Counted from the stretch's first letter, positions 30,114 to 40,146 are shown. The stretch is DNA of 64,000 nt from Halomonas chromatireducens (GCF_001545155.1 NZ_CP014226.1:275467-339466), one strand, 5' to 3'. Notes: generated by a model not told the origin, from the sequence alone. A program made the numbers and translations.

Positions 30114-31007
30114 TTACACCACAACCGTCACCGGGCAAGACGCCTGGTCGATGACCCGATGGCTGACGCTTCCCAGGAGCTTTTCCCGCCATGTGCCAAG
30201 CCCCCTGCGGCCCATCACGATAACCGGGTAGTCCTCGTGGCGTCGGGCCTGCTGGATGATGGCCTCGGCATAGCGCTCGCCGGTCAAAACCTGCTCGATG
30301 ATGCCCGCCGGCACATCGCCCAGCACCTTGCGCGCGCGCTGGAAGATGCGTTCGGCCTCGTCGGTGGGTTCATCTGCCTGCTGCGGTGGCTTGCCCGACG
30401 GGCGACAGAACAGCAGCTCTACCGCTGCATCGGCACTGCGTGCCAGGTCGCCTGCCAGAAGCGCGGCGCTGTCGCTGTGACGTGAGCCGTCCACCGGCAG
30501 CAACACCCGGCCGATATGCTGTATATCCTCCGGAGCCGCTTCGGCATGCACCACCGTGACCGGGCAAGGAGACTTGTGAACCACCTCGTTGCTGACGCTG
30601 CCTTCCACGAACTTGCCCATATCGCTGAGATGGCGGGCGCCTATCACCAGCAGGCACGCCTCATGGGTTTTGGCATGTTCGATGATGGCGCGTGCCGGAT
30701 GGCGGATAAAGGTGTCGTCTTCCAGCGTCACTTCGTCGATGGACGTCTCCAGCGGCGGGCTGATGGATTGCCTGGCACGGGAGAAGGCGTTCTTGGCCGC
30801 TTCCAGGCGCAGTGAACGGTCCCGGTCGGCCTCGGCTCGTCGGTTGGCGGGCAGGTCGCTGAGTTCAGGAGGATTCAGCGGCATCACATGCAGCAGCTGC
30901 AGCGATGCCTGCAGCAGGCGGGCCAGCATGGCGGCATGACGTGCCGCAGCGTCGGCGGTGGGCGAGCCATCCACTGGCACGATCACGAGCGAAATGTGCT
31001 CACTCAT
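30114..31007 (-). CDS. Tandem universal stress protein
   Basis: A 297-residue protein with two Usp domains in series. Domain one (about 1-150) begins LVIVPVDGSPTADAAARHAA. Domain two (about 160-297) begins RVLLPVDGSRHSDSAALLA and ends with the ATP-binding pattern G-2X-G-9X-G-S (GRRGLGTWREKLLGS). In domain one the corresponding loop, GARHLSDMGKFVEGS, lacks the second Gly at its usual position. ATP binding is therefore best supported in the second domain. Family members aid survival under stress or starvation. Confidence 0.9.
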   Translation of the reverse strand: MSEHISLVIVPVDGSPTADAAARHAAMLARLLQASLQLLHVMPLNPPELSDLPANRRAEADRDRSLRLEAAKNAFSRARQSISPPLETSIDEVTLEDDTFIRHPARAIIEHAKTHEACLLVIGARHLSDMGKFVEGSVSNEVVHKSPCPVTVVHAEAAPEDIQHIGRVLLPVDGSRHSDSAALLAGDLARSADAAVELLFCRPSGKPPQQADEPTDEAERIFQRARKVLGDVPAGIIEQVLTGERYAEAIIQQARRHEDYPVIVMGRRGLGTWREKLLGSVSHRVIDQASCPVTVVV

Positions 31008-31052
31008 GGTAGGTCTCCCTTGCAGGCAGAGATAGTGATTCAGGTTTCCAGA

Positions 31053-32114
31053 TTAGCGCAATTGACCCGCTGGCGTCTGCCGGATGCCCGGTACAAATAG
31101 CCGTTTACCGAACAGCATCCCGCCCCAGCGAGTATGGTTGGCGAGTTGATTCAGCCAGATGGAACCTGCGAGGCCGGCCACGATCAGCAGGGCGGTATAC
31201 ACCAGCATCGGCATGACCAGAATCGCATTGACCGCGTCCACCATGGCAAAGAACATGGGGTGGGCCAGGTAGATGCCGAAGGAGTACTGGTTGACGTACT
31301 TGACCAGCGGCGGCGCCGACCGGTGGCGCAGGCGAGTGACCGCGCAGAGCGTGAACAGGATGAATAGCGGCACCACCCAAGTCTCCTTGGAAGAGTACTC
31401 CAGCCAGCCGGGCAGCGTCAGCAGGGCGATGAGTCCAACGAAGGCCGCCAGGTAGCGTGGCTGGGAGAGCCGCTTCAATACAGGCACCTCATCCAGGCGC
31501 GGGGGGTCCAGTTGGGCGTAGTAGCGCACCACCAGCATGGCCAGGAAGAACAGGTAGATCCAGCCCAAGGGAGCGATCCATAGCAGGTAGCCGGGAGGCT
31601 CGATGCCGTAGAGGCGGGTCAGTCCCCAGTAGGCCATGCCGATGAGGCTGCCGATCACCAGCCAGGGGCCGGGTTTCAGCCAGCGCTCCAGACCATAGCG
31701 AGCATAAAGCCAGTAGAAGGCGTAGAACTGCATGGCGATGATCAGGAAGTAGCCGTGCCAGCCCGCATAGACCAGATAGAAGACCAGATTTTCCCAGAAT
31801 CCGATGTCGATGCCTTCCTGGCGCAGGCTCAAGAAATTGGTCGTCGAATAGATCAGTCCGTAGACCAGATAGGGCACCATCACGTACTGCAGGCGCTTGT
31901 TGAGAAAGCCATCGGGCGGCTGGCTGCCATAACGGGCCGCAAAGAGGAAGATGGAGATGAAGATGAAAATTGGCGTGCCGAGGACCGTGGGGATACGGGC
32001 CAGGTCGACATAGACATTGTCGACGTGCTGGTTCAGTCGATCGAGCAGGTGAAAGGCGAAGACGGCAAGACAGCCGTAGAAGCGCAGCCAATAGATTTCT
32101 TCGATTCGCTTCAT
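31053..32114 (-). CDS. Acyltransferase-3 family membrane protein
   Basis: A 353-residue polytopic membrane protein of the acyltransferase-3/OafA group: EEIYWLRFYGCLAVFAFHLLDRL at the N-terminus with the conserved Arg and His, and around ten hydrophobic segments. Later landmarks are YVNQYSFGIYLAHPMFFAMVD. Family members O-acylate surface sugars or other extracellular acceptors. There is no adjacent polysaccharide gene to suggest the substrate. A second member of the family is encoded at 38848-40146. Confidence 0.82.
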   Translation of the reverse strand: MKRIEEIYWLRFYGCLAVFAFHLLDRLNQHVDNVYVDLARIPTVLGTPIFIFISIFLFAARYGSQPPDGFLNKRLQYVMVPYLVYGLIYSTTNFLSLRQEGIDIGFWENLVFYLVYAGWHGYFLIIAMQFYAFYWLYARYGLERWLKPGPWLVIGSLIGMAYWGLTRLYGIEPPGYLLWIAPLGWIYLFFLAMLVVRYYAQLDPPRLDEVPVLKRLSQPRYLAAFVGLIALLTLPGWLEYSSKETWVVPLFILFTLCAVTRLRHRSAPPLVKYVNQYSFGIYLAHPMFFAMVDAVNAILVMPMLVYTALLIVAGLAGSIWLNQLANHTRWGGMLFGKRLFVPGIRQTPAGQLR

Positions 32115-32261
32115 GGTCCTTGGCCTTCCCTGCTGTGCTGTCTCTGGTAGTCGTAGCTGTCAACGGTGAAGTGGCTTCGCCGGTAGTTGAAACCGTCAGC
32201 TGTGACGGCGAGTAGGAACATCCCGCACCGCTGTGCTGTCGACCACGAGGAGGAGGAGAAA

Positions 32262-32277
32262 TTCCCAGATTTGGGAA
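32262..32277. promoter_or_regulatory. Perfect inverted repeat upstream of esterase gene
   Basis: TTCCCA (32262-32267), GATT, TGGGAA (32272-32277): a perfect 6-bp inverted repeat with a 4-base spacer. It lies 44 bases before the esterase start in the divergent gap between the acyltransferase and esterase genes, a good position for an operator. The binder is unknown. Confidence 0.35.
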
Positions 32278-32320
32278 ACAGTGTTTCATAAATCCGTTCC
32301 CGGGCACAGGGAGTCCGTGC

Positions 32321-33220
32321 ATGACGATCCGCCACGCTATCAGGTTCTGCCTTGTCTTTGGGCTACTGCTGGGCACCACCCCGGCCTTGGCCGGAGAGGT
32401 AACCCACCATCGTTTCCACTCGACTGTACTGGAGCGCGATTACGCCTATACCCTCTATTTGCCGCCAGGCTACCGCGAATCGAATCTTGCCTACCCGGTG
32501 CTCTACCTGCTGCATGGCTCTTTCGGCAGCGAGTCCGACTGGGTCGAGCGTGGGGCGCTGAAGGAGACCGCGGACCGCCTGATTCGCCAGGGTGTCATTC
32601 CGCCAGTGGTCATCGTGATGCCCGGCAGCGAGAGCTGGTGGATCGATGGCTACAATCAGGCAGCGCGTACGTCTTTCTTCGAGGATCTCGTGCCCCGGGT
32701 GGAGGCGTCCTGGCAGGTGGTTCCACAGCGGGAGTGGCGCGGCGTAGCCGGGCTTTCCGCCGGGGGCTATGGCAGCCTCAATTTCGCGCTGGAGCGGCCG
32801 GAGCTCTTCGGAGCCGCCGCGGCCCTGAGCCCGGCCAGCTACCATCCGCTGCCTCCTGCCAACTCCTCGGCGAATCGACACCCCGCCTTCCTCGACGACA
32901 ACGGCCAGTTCGACACCGAGCTCTGGCAGCGGCGTAACTACACCGCCTATCTCGATCGTTACCTGGAACGAGGAATCGTCGTGCCGATCTATCTCAGCGC
33001 CGGCAATCGTGACGTCTACAACGCAGAGCATCACGCCCGCCTGGTGCATCAGGCGCTCAAACACCATCAGCCCGATCTGGTCCCCCTGAATGTGTTGGGT
33101 GGTGGGCATACCTGGCGGGTCTGGCGCGCCAGCCTGCCCAGCGCGCTCGAGTGGATGTTCCAGTTCCTGCAGGGACCGGTGCCGTTGGAGACGCTGGCGC
33201 AGCAGGACGCAGCAGGGTGA
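32321..33220 (+). CDS. Exported alpha/beta-hydrolase esterase
   Basis: A 299-residue exported protein with a signal peptide (CLVFGLLLGTTPALA, cleavage near residue 24) and the esterase-D/antigen-85-like fold. Visible landmarks are YAYTLYLPPGYRESNLAYPVLYLLHG (oxyanion region), the nucleophile in GLSAGGYGS (Ser about 147), and the late His in LGGGHTWRVW. GGGAG seven bases before the ATG supports the start. Substrate is unknown; relatives include S-formylglutathione hydrolase, feruloyl esterases and enterobactin esterase, and the signal peptide argues against the first. Confidence 0.82.
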   Translation: MTIRHAIRFCLVFGLLLGTTPALAGEVTHHRFHSTVLERDYAYTLYLPPGYRESNLAYPVLYLLHGSFGSESDWVERGALKETADRLIRQGVIPPVVIVMPGSESWWIDGYNQAARTSFFEDLVPRVEASWQVVPQREWRGVAGLSAGGYGSLNFALERPELFGAAAALSPASYHPLPPANSSANRHPAFLDDNGQFDTELWQRRNYTAYLDRYLERGIVVPIYLSAGNRDVYNAEHHARLVHQALKHHQPDLVPLNVLGGGHTWRVWRASLPSALEWMFQFLQGPVPLETLAQQDAAG

Positions 33221-33366
33221 AGCCCAGGCCGCCCGAAGGCGCCCGCCTGGGGCCGCGTTGCGGACCGGCTGCGAAGGTTGGGGCGGTCTGGAAAAGCATG
33301 ATAGCAGTTGGCTTGGGGGCCTTAAGACCTTAGTCTCGGGAAACAACATACCTTTCAGGCCCCGAC

Positions 33367-34599
33367 ATGCACCCCCAACGAGAACGCCTGCACAACGAAC
33401 TGCACGCCCGGCCCTCCATCTACTTTTCGGAGCCGGCCCACGTCCACCACTACGCCTTTCTGGATGAGGGTGGAGGCTGTGACGCCATCCTGGCACAGCT
33501 GGGCGAGATAACGGGGCTCGAGCTGGATACCGAATCCGTTCAGGAAATTTTGTCCTTCGACGGGATGACCCTGAAGTGGGAGCGGCATACCGAATTCTTC
33601 ACGCTCACCCTGCTGCTACCCCGTGGCAGTGACAGCGAACGATGGCCGGCGGCGCCCGAGCCACTGGCTTCGATCATCGCTGCCAATCAGGCTCTGCTGA
33701 TCAATGCCACCCTGGTCCTGGTGGAGGCTGAGGAGGCCTGGAGTGGAAAAGGGGAAGCGTATGGCTTCAACGACCCGGCTGGTTCTCTGGTGGGAGGTGG
33801 CGATGCCATCGTATGGAGTGATTTTCGCCTTACCGAGGAGGGCGTGAATCATCTGTTGCTGATCAACCGCAGGCTCAACGCCTTCCGTCTCGGTCGCATG
33901 GTGCGCCGACTACTGGAGATCGAGACCTACCGCATGATGGCCTCGCTGTCGCTGCCCCTGGCCAAGGAGCTCGGCCTCGAGCTGCAGGGCTACGAGACCG
34001 AGCTAGGCGAACTCTCGGATCGCAATGCCGAGCAGGCTGAGACCAACCCGCGCCCGCTGCTCTCGGCCCTCTCACTGCTTTCGGCTCGCCTGGAGCGAAG
34101 CGGCGCCCGGTCGCGGCAGCGCTTCAGTGCCACCGAGGCCTACGCCCGGATCGTGTTTACCCGTATCGAAGAGCTGCGTGAATCGCGAGTGCAGGAGTGT
34201 CCTCGTCTCGGGACCTTCATCCTGCGCCGCTTTCGTCCCACGGTGCATTTCTGTGCCGCGATCAATCGGCGCCAGGAGAGCCTGGCCGAGAGCGTGGCGC
34301 GGCTCAACGACCTGCTGCGAACTCGTGCCCAGGTCGAGATCGAAGAGCAGAACTCGGGCATCCTGCACAGCCTCAACGAGCGCGCCAGCAGTCAGTTGAA
34401 GATCCAGAAGGCGGTCGAGGGGCTCTCGATCATTGTCATCAGCTACTACGTCTTCAGTCTGTTCAAGCTGTCGCTGGAGAGTCTCGGTGCGCTTGGGGTG
34501 CCCGTGGTGCCCGGCGTGGCCGCCTCGATCATCGGCCCGCTGGGTCTTGCCATCATCGGCGTGCTTGCCTGGCGTATCTGGCGGGTCAAGCAGCATTGA
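33367..34599 (+). CDS. DUF3422-family protein
   Basis: A 410-residue protein with the family's characteristic opening HPQRERLHNELHARPSIYFSEPAHVHHYAFL. A central region is rich in Arg and Leu (GRMVRRLLEIETYRMMASL), followed by a coiled coil (VARLNDLLRTRAQVEIEEQNSGILHSLNERA). Two C-terminal membrane segments are visible (LSIIVISYYVFSLFKLSL, and ASIIGPLGLAIIGVLAWRIW). It is probably an inner-membrane protein with a large cytoplasmic head. No biochemical function is known to me. Confidence 0.85.
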   Translation: MHPQRERLHNELHARPSIYFSEPAHVHHYAFLDEGGGCDAILAQLGEITGLELDTESVQEILSFDGMTLKWERHTEFFTLTLLLPRGSDSERWPAAPEPLASIIAANQALLINATLVLVEAEEAWSGKGEAYGFNDPAGSLVGGGDAIVWSDFRLTEEGVNHLLLINRRLNAFRLGRMVRRLLEIETYRMMASLSLPLAKELGLELQGYETELGELSDRNAEQAETNPRPLLSALSLLSARLERSGARSRQRFSATEAYARIVFTRIEELRESRVQECPRLGTFILRRFRPTVHFCAAINRRQESLAESVARLNDLLRTRAQVEIEEQNSGILHSLNERASSQLKIQKAVEGLSIIVISYYVFSLFKLSLESLGALGVPVVPGVAASIIGPLGLAIIGVLAWRIWRVKQH

Positions 34600-34682
34600 G
34601 GTACAGGGTCGCGGCCAAGTCGACGCCGTTTTCCGTGTCACTGAGGCAGGCCTTTTGCACAGCAACCATAGATGAGGACAAC

Positions 34683-35000
34683 ATGCCCGAGATCGCTAGT
34701 ACGCCTCAACCGCCTTACTACGCTGTCATCTTCACCTCGATTCGCACCGATGGCGACAAGGGATATGGCGTCATGGCCGAGCGGATGGTCGACCTCGCGA
34801 CACGCCAGGAGGGCTTCCTGGGCATGGAGTCTGCCCGCGAGGGGCTTGGCGTCACTGTCTCCTACTGGGCGAGCCTGGAGGCGATCGCACAGTGGAAACA
34901 GAACGTGGAACACCGGGAGGCCCAGCGCCTGGGCCATTCGAGCTGGTATGCCGACTTCAAGGTTCGTATTGCCAGGGTCGAGCGGGACTATGGTGGCTAG
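34683..35000 (+). CDS. Antibiotic biosynthesis monooxygenase (ABM) domain protein
   Basis: A 105-residue small protein with the dimeric alpha+beta-barrel ABM fold: YYAVIFTSIRTDGDKGYGVMAERMVDLATRQEGFLGMESAREG, then SYWASLEAIAQWKQNVEHREAQRLG and WYADFKVRIARV. Proteins of this type are often heme- or quinol-handling monooxygenases or simple stress proteins. The frame extends upstream into the DUF3422 gene, but the homology starts at ATG 34683. It ends eight bases from the convergent protease gene. Confidence 0.85.
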   Translation: MPEIASTPQPPYYAVIFTSIRTDGDKGYGVMAERMVDLATRQEGFLGMESAREGLGVTVSYWASLEAIAQWKQNVEHREAQRLGHSSWYADFKVRIARVERDYGG

Positions 35001-35008
35001 CCTGGCCG

Positions 35009-38000
35009 CTACTCCTTCGCGTCGAGCTGCATCAGCAGGTCTGTCACGGCACGTTCCAGCTGGCGGTCGTGGCCCGCAACTTCATCCTCCGGTGACTGTT
35101 CTACCAGGATGTCGGGCATCGCACCATTGTGCTCCATGTCGGTTCCATCGGGCAAAAACCAGCCACGGAAGGGGCGACGGACGGTCGCGCCATCGATCAG
35201 CGTGTGGCTGTTGGTGGAGATCACCCCGCCATAGGTTTGTTGGCCCACCAGGTTGCCACGATCCAGAGTGGAGAAGGCATGGGCCAGGATCTCGGCATTG
35301 GAATAGCTCTTTTCGTTGACCAGCATATTGATCGGCAGGGTGTATCGAGGCGCATCCAGCCTGTCCTGGGGATAGTGGCCTGTTGCCTCTCGGTCCGCCC
35401 CGGCGGGAATCGTATAGGCGTGCTCACCTGCCATGATCGAGGTCAGGATGCGGTCGGTGGTATGGCCCCCGCCGTTGTTGCGCACATCGATGATCAGCCC
35501 GTCCTTGCCGGTCGCGGCGGCGTAGAGATCCCCCTGGAAACCCTCCAGCGAGGTCTGGTTCATGGCCTGGATGTGCAGGTACCCGAGCCGGCCGTCGGAG
35601 AGCGCCTCGACCTTGCGGCGACTTTCTTCGCGGAAATGGTCATATTTGAGTCGTGCAAGATCGCTCATGCTTATCGGAGTCAGCATGGTGCGGTATTCGG
35701 TATAGCCATCGTCACCGGGGCGGTCGAAGGTGACGATCACCTCCTGATCGACAAGTCCGCGCAGCCGCCGCAGCAGGGTCTCGCGCTCCTCGAAGGGCTG
35801 AAGGTCGATCTCGGTGATGATGTCACCTTGCCGCAGAGGCATGGGGCCTCGGCTTGCCGGCCCTTCGGGGATCACCTCGGTGACGCGGTAACCGGCCCGG
35901 CCGTCGATCTGCGACACGATGGGTTCCTGCTCGATGCCGAATCGCCCGGAGGGCTCGCGCAGTGCCGATACCGGTCCGGGGTTGGAAACCCCCATGTGGG
36001 AGGCGGCGAGTTCGCCCATCAGGCGATTGGAAATGTCGCTGAATTCGCTGGGGGTTCGCGCGCGACGTATCAGCGTCTCGTAATCCTCGACCACCTGAGA
36101 CCAATCCAGCCCCTTCATGTCCTCGCGATAGAAACTCTCGCCGATCATCCGCGCCGCTTCGTGGAACTTCTGCAGCGACTGAGCCTGCAGGTCGATGCGA
36201 ATGCGGTCCGAGATATCGGGACGCTGATGGGTACCCCCCGAGAGCCGTGCCACCCCCACGCGGCCATCGCTGATATAGACGACCCGGTCGCCGGTCGTGC
36301 TCAGGTGCTGCACGTTGGCGCTGGGGCCCAGCCGGGTGCGGTTGCTGCCATCCCAGTCCATGACGAACAGGCCTTCGCTGCCGGCATTGAACACGTAGCG
36401 GTCGCCGCCCGGCGTCATCTCATTGGCCGATTGATGGGTGGGAGAAGCCGTAATGCGTTCAACCCGGCGCCAGGCATTCTCCAGCTCGAGGGTCGGTGCG
36501 TCACCGGCATCCGTTTCTTCGCCCTCCTCCCACATGACAGGTAGGGGGGTACGAGCATCGGCCTCGCTGCGGGCATTACGGTAGTAGGTGCTCCGCTCGC
36601 GGGGCGTATAGGTCTCGATGGTGCGGTCGAGGTAGACGCTATAGAGGTCGTAGCTGTCGCCGGAGCGGTTGGAGATGAAGCTCAGCTTGCGGCTATCGGC
36701 CGACCAGCGAGGACTGAGGTCGTTACGCGGATGCCGGGTAATGTTGACGGGCTCCTCCGAGCCGTCGGCCGGAACGATGAAGATATTGGCACTGAAGTTC
36801 AGGTCGTTACGGGAAAATGCGATGTAGCGGCTATCCGGCGACCAGCGCCAGTGGGTAAAGCTGTCCCAGCCCTCGACCAGGGTTCTCTCATCACCGCTCT
36901 CCAGGTCCTTTATCACCAAGTCGCCGCGTCCTCGGCGAAAAGCGAGGGAGCGGCCGTCCGGGGAGGGGGAGACCTGACGGTCGTTGTGTTCGCTCGCCAC
37001 CAGCGGCTGAACATCGAACTGGACTGCGTCATGCCAGCGGCTCGGATCGTGCTCGGGCGGTACATCCTCGGCAACCTCGACGTCGAGCTCCTCTTCCGGG
37101 AGGCTTTCGGCCTGTATCGGTTGATCCTGCAGCGGCTCCGGCACATCTACCGGGGCCGACGGTGTCGGCAACAGAATGGGGGTGATCAGGAACCCCGGAT
37201 CCTGCGGGGCGAACGGGTCCTCGGGGTCCTCCCCCTGCAGTGCGATGTCGGGCTCATCGTTGGTTTCGGGCACCGGGTCAGTCGGCTCCTCGGGGGTGGG
37301 CCTGGTCGCCTCATCGGGCGAGGGTGCCGTGAGCTCCCAGTCGCGAGAGGGTTGCTCATCGGGTGACTGCCGCTCGTGGGCCTGGCGGATTTCGTTCCGA
37401 GTCAGGGCCACGCGGGCCTCATGAATCGACTCGGTGCCGTCGCTGTCGTTGACGAAATAGAGCACCAGGCCGTCGGGGGACCAGGCGATGTCCCTGTGGC
37501 GGGCATGGGTGCCCGGCGTTACGGCCTGGGTCGGGCTCTGGTCGTCCATATGCCGCACGTACACCCTGCCGTAGGCGATATACGCCATGGTCTGGCCGTC
37601 GGGGCTGAGCGCCGCCTCGCTCACGTCGCGGTTGATACGGCGCAGCTCATGGTCGTCCCGGCCGTCCGCGGCAGCCCGCAGGGTTACCGGCTCGGGTTCG
37701 GCATCCCGGTCCTGCAGGTCCAGGGTGAGAAGCGTGTCCCAGACCTGCAGGATGGCGGTACTGCCGTCGCGGGAAACATCGAAGTGCTGCAGGTCGCGCT
37801 CGTCGAAGTCGGTGAGTCGGTTGAAGGTTGGTGTCTCTTCCCCTAGCTCGACGCGATAGAGATTGACTGTCTCGTCTTCCCTGTCGGACATGAAGAGCAG
37901 TGTCTCGTCATTGATCCAGCGTGCACTGCCATCGTCTCCATCGCGCTCGGTTAGGGCATGGAACTCGTCGGTTTCCCGGTCATGCAGCCAGACGTTCATG

Positions 38001-38623
38001 GCGTCCGGGCCGCGGTAATGGCGCCGGTTCCAGCCATGGTAGGCCCCTCCGCGGGTAAAGACGACACGCTGCCCATCGGGAGAAAGCTGTGGCTCGGAGC
38101 CGAAGGCATCATGCAGCCGGCGATACTCGCCTCCCTCTGGCGTCAGCTGGTAGGGCCGTTGGTCACGGTAGACGTCGGCTTCAAGCATGCCGGAGAAAGT
38201 AATGACCGGCTCGCCGTCCTCGTTGAGGGCATAGTTCGGGTTGCGCAGATGCTGGTCGCCGTGGGTGAGCTGGGTCAGCTCGCCGCCATCGCGGCGCATA
38301 CGCCACAGGTTCAGGTAGCCATCGCGCATTGAAGCGAACACGATCCATTCCCCATCCGGGCTCCAGCTCGAATAGAGGTCATCCAGGTCGTGGCGGGTCA
38401 GCCGGATGGCATCGCCGCCGTCGGTTGGCGCCCGCCAGAGATCGCCTCGCCAACTGAAAGTGAGTTCCGAACCATCCGGACTGATGGAGGGGAAACGGGG
38501 GAGCCCGACTTCCGCCAATGCCAGCGGCGATGCACTCGCCAGTAGTCCTCCTGTCACCGCTACCAGAGCCATTCGCTGCACTGATTTATTCAGGGTGCTG
38601 ACAGTGCCGTGCGTCATTCCCAT
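35009..38623 (-). CDS. Tricorn-like S41 protease, exported
   Basis: A 1204-residue exported protease. A signal peptide (MALVAVTGGLLASASPLALA) is followed by two WD40/TolB-like beta-propeller blocks with repeats such as SWSPDGEWIVFASMRDG, ISPDGSELTFSWRG and SPDSRYIAFSRND. A PDZ domain (LRQGDIITEIDLQPF, about residue 930) and an S41 peptidase domain follow; the nucleophilic Ser lies in NEKSYSNAEI (about residue 1103). The family degrades peptides gated by propellers. Between the propellers (about residues 415-525) is a Pro/Glu/Asp-rich low-complexity insertion. ATG 38623 is chosen for AAGG seven bases upstream. It is convergent with the ABM gene. Confidence 0.88.
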   Translation of the reverse strand: MGMTHGTVSTLNKSVQRMALVAVTGGLLASASPLALAEVGLPRFPSISPDGSELTFSWRGDLWRAPTDGGDAIRLTRHDLDDLYSSWSPDGEWIVFASMRDGYLNLWRMRRDGGELTQLTHGDQHLRNPNYALNEDGEPVITFSGMLEADVYRDQRPYQLTPEGGEYRRLHDAFGSEPQLSPDGQRVVFTRGGAYHGWNRRHYRGPDAMNVWLHDRETDEFHALTERDGDDGSARWINDETLLFMSDREDETVNLYRVELGEETPTFNRLTDFDERDLQHFDVSRDGSTAILQVWDTLLTLDLQDRDAEPEPVTLRAAADGRDDHELRRINRDVSEAALSPDGQTMAYIAYGRVYVRHMDDQSPTQAVTPGTHARHRDIAWSPDGLVLYFVNDSDGTESIHEARVALTRNEIRQAHERQSPDEQPSRDWELTAPSPDEATRPTPEEPTDPVPETNDEPDIALQGEDPEDPFAPQDPGFLITPILLPTPSAPVDVPEPLQDQPIQAESLPEEELDVEVAEDVPPEHDPSRWHDAVQFDVQPLVASEHNDRQVSPSPDGRSLAFRRGRGDLVIKDLESGDERTLVEGWDSFTHWRWSPDSRYIAFSRNDLNFSANIFIVPADGSEEPVNITRHPRNDLSPRWSADSRKLSFISNRSGDSYDLYSVYLDRTIETYTPRERSTYYRNARSEADARTPLPVMWEEGEETDAGDAPTLELENAWRRVERITASPTHQSANEMTPGGDRYVFNAGSEGLFVMDWDGSNRTRLGPSANVQHLSTTGDRVVYISDGRVGVARLSGGTHQRPDISDRIRIDLQAQSLQKFHEAARMIGESFYREDMKGLDWSQVVEDYETLIRRARTPSEFSDISNRLMGELAASHMGVSNPGPVSALREPSGRFGIEQEPIVSQIDGRAGYRVTEVIPEGPASRGPMPLRQGDIITEIDLQPFEERETLLRRLRGLVDQEVIVTFDRPGDDGYTEYRTMLTPISMSDLARLKYDHFREESRRKVEALSDGRLGYLHIQAMNQTSLEGFQGDLYAAATGKDGLIIDVRNNGGGHTTDRILTSIMAGEHAYTIPAGADREATGHYPQDRLDAPRYTLPINMLVNEKSYSNAEILAHAFSTLDRGNLVGQQTYGGVISTNSHTLIDGATVRRPFRGWFLPDGTDMEHNGAMPDILVEQSPEDEVAGHDRQLERAVTDLLMQLDAKE

Positions 38624-38847
38624 TTCCAAGCCTTACCCTTTGCTGAAGCATGTTCCCCAACGTAGCAACAAAACCGGGACCCTTCGAATGCCAGTCTGCG
38701 TGCTTCCTTGGTTAGGGGGGCTCAATCAACTAACCTTCTTGCGAATAGCGAATATCTTCGCGCAGTGGCCAATGCCAGAAGAGCGGGAGCCAGGCGGAGA
38801 AACCGCAGGGAGCGAAAGGAAAGAATGGCCAGGGATCGGGAGGAGGG

Positions 38848-40146
38848 ATGAGCGACGCAGAACACGCGAATGCGGTAAAGGAGGAACGAGACCCCTATCC
38901 GGATGCCCTGCGTGCCCTGGCACTGCTGATCGTGGTGCTGGGGCATTGGGCGGCGACCTTGCCCCGCGTCGAAGGTGGCATCCTGGTGGATACCGACCAT
39001 ATCCTGGATGTATGGGCTCCGGCCGGACTGTATACCTGGATTGTACAGGTGGTGCCGCTGTTTGTTTTTGTCTCTGCCGCAGTCAGTTCCGATGGCGTCC
39101 AGCAACGCCTGGAGAGGGGCAAGCCCCACCTGCACTGGTGGGCGGATCGCGCCCTGGGGTTGGCGAGGCCCACCGTTACCTACCTGGCAGTGCTGACCGT
39201 TTTTGCGCTCACGGCGCTCTTCACCAGGGATGGCGTCCTTGGCCCCCTCAACCACTCGCTGACCGTTCACCTCTGGTTCCTGCTGATCCTGCTTGGGGTG
39301 CAGCTGCTGCTGCCGCTCTGCGTCTGGGCAGACCGTCGCTGGGGGCTCAAGGCCGTTGCCGGCCTGATTCTGCTCATTGCCACTATCGACCTGCTGCGCG
39401 CACGGCCCACTGGCCTTACCGACATGCTCGTGTTTGGCGCACAGGTCACCGACACCCACGACTACTTTGGCTGGATCAATATCGTTCTTGTCTGGATATT
39501 GCCGCAACAGCTTGGCATCGCCTGGTGGCACGGACGCTTCTTCGGACGTCGTGTCGGCCTGGGCCTGCTGCTGCTGGGACTGGCCTGGCTGGGGCTGGCC
39601 GTGGCGGTCGGCTACCCCGTCTCGATGGTCAACGGCAATGTCGGCGGCGACACCAACCTGCTTCCGCCGACCCTGGCGCTACTGGGTGTTATGTGGCTCC
39701 AGGTCGGCCTGGTCGTGCTTTTCGAGACACCGGTGCGCACTTTTCTCAAGCGTCGGCACATGGGGCGCTGGATGGCGATGTTCGGCGCCCTGGGGCTGCA
39801 GCTCTATCTCTGGCACAAGTTCGCCGAGCTACCCGCCACCTGGCTGGGAATGCGACTGGGCTGGTCGATCGATGCCGGCCTGCCCGGTGAGGCGGGTTTC
39901 TGGATCGGCAGGCTGGAGTGGCTTGGGCTCTGTCTATTAATGGTCACTCCGGTCATGATCGCCGTGGTGGCCTTCGAGCGCTATCGCAAGGAGGATGTGC
40001 CACACACGACCAGCAAGGCGGCCATTCTCACGGGAGGCGGTGCCTTATTCGTCGGACTGGGGGTCAGCCTTGGCCTGGGTGCCTTCCCCGGCGCAGTTAT
40101 CGGCTTGGTGGGGGTGGCACTCGCCTCCTGGCTGCTGCGCGCATGA
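38848..40146 (+). CDS. Acyltransferase-3 family membrane protein
   Basis: A 432-residue polytopic membrane protein. It opens DPYPDALRALALLIVVLGHWAATL, the acyltransferase-3 N-terminal helix with catalytic-type Arg and His. About ten hydrophobic segments follow, for example YTWIVQVVPLFVFVSAAVSS and GLGLLLLGLAWLGLAVAVGYPVSMV. GGAG lies directly upstream of the ATG. The last 102 bases overlap the open frame of the convergent hydrolase gene. Confidence 0.8.
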   Translation: MSDAEHANAVKEERDPYPDALRALALLIVVLGHWAATLPRVEGGILVDTDHILDVWAPAGLYTWIVQVVPLFVFVSAAVSSDGVQQRLERGKPHLHWWADRALGLARPTVTYLAVLTVFALTALFTRDGVLGPLNHSLTVHLWFLLILLGVQLLLPLCVWADRRWGLKAVAGLILLIATIDLLRARPTGLTDMLVFGAQVTDTHDYFGWINIVLVWILPQQLGIAWWHGRFFGRRVGLGLLLLGLAWLGLAVAVGYPVSMVNGNVGGDTNLLPPTLALLGVMWLQVGLVVLFETPVRTFLKRRHMGRWMAMFGALGLQLYLWHKFAELPATWLGMRLGWSIDAGLPGEAGFWIGRLEWLGLCLLMVTPVMIAVVAFERYRKEDVPHTTSKAAILTGGGALFVGLGVSLGLGAFPGAVIGLVGVALASWLLRA

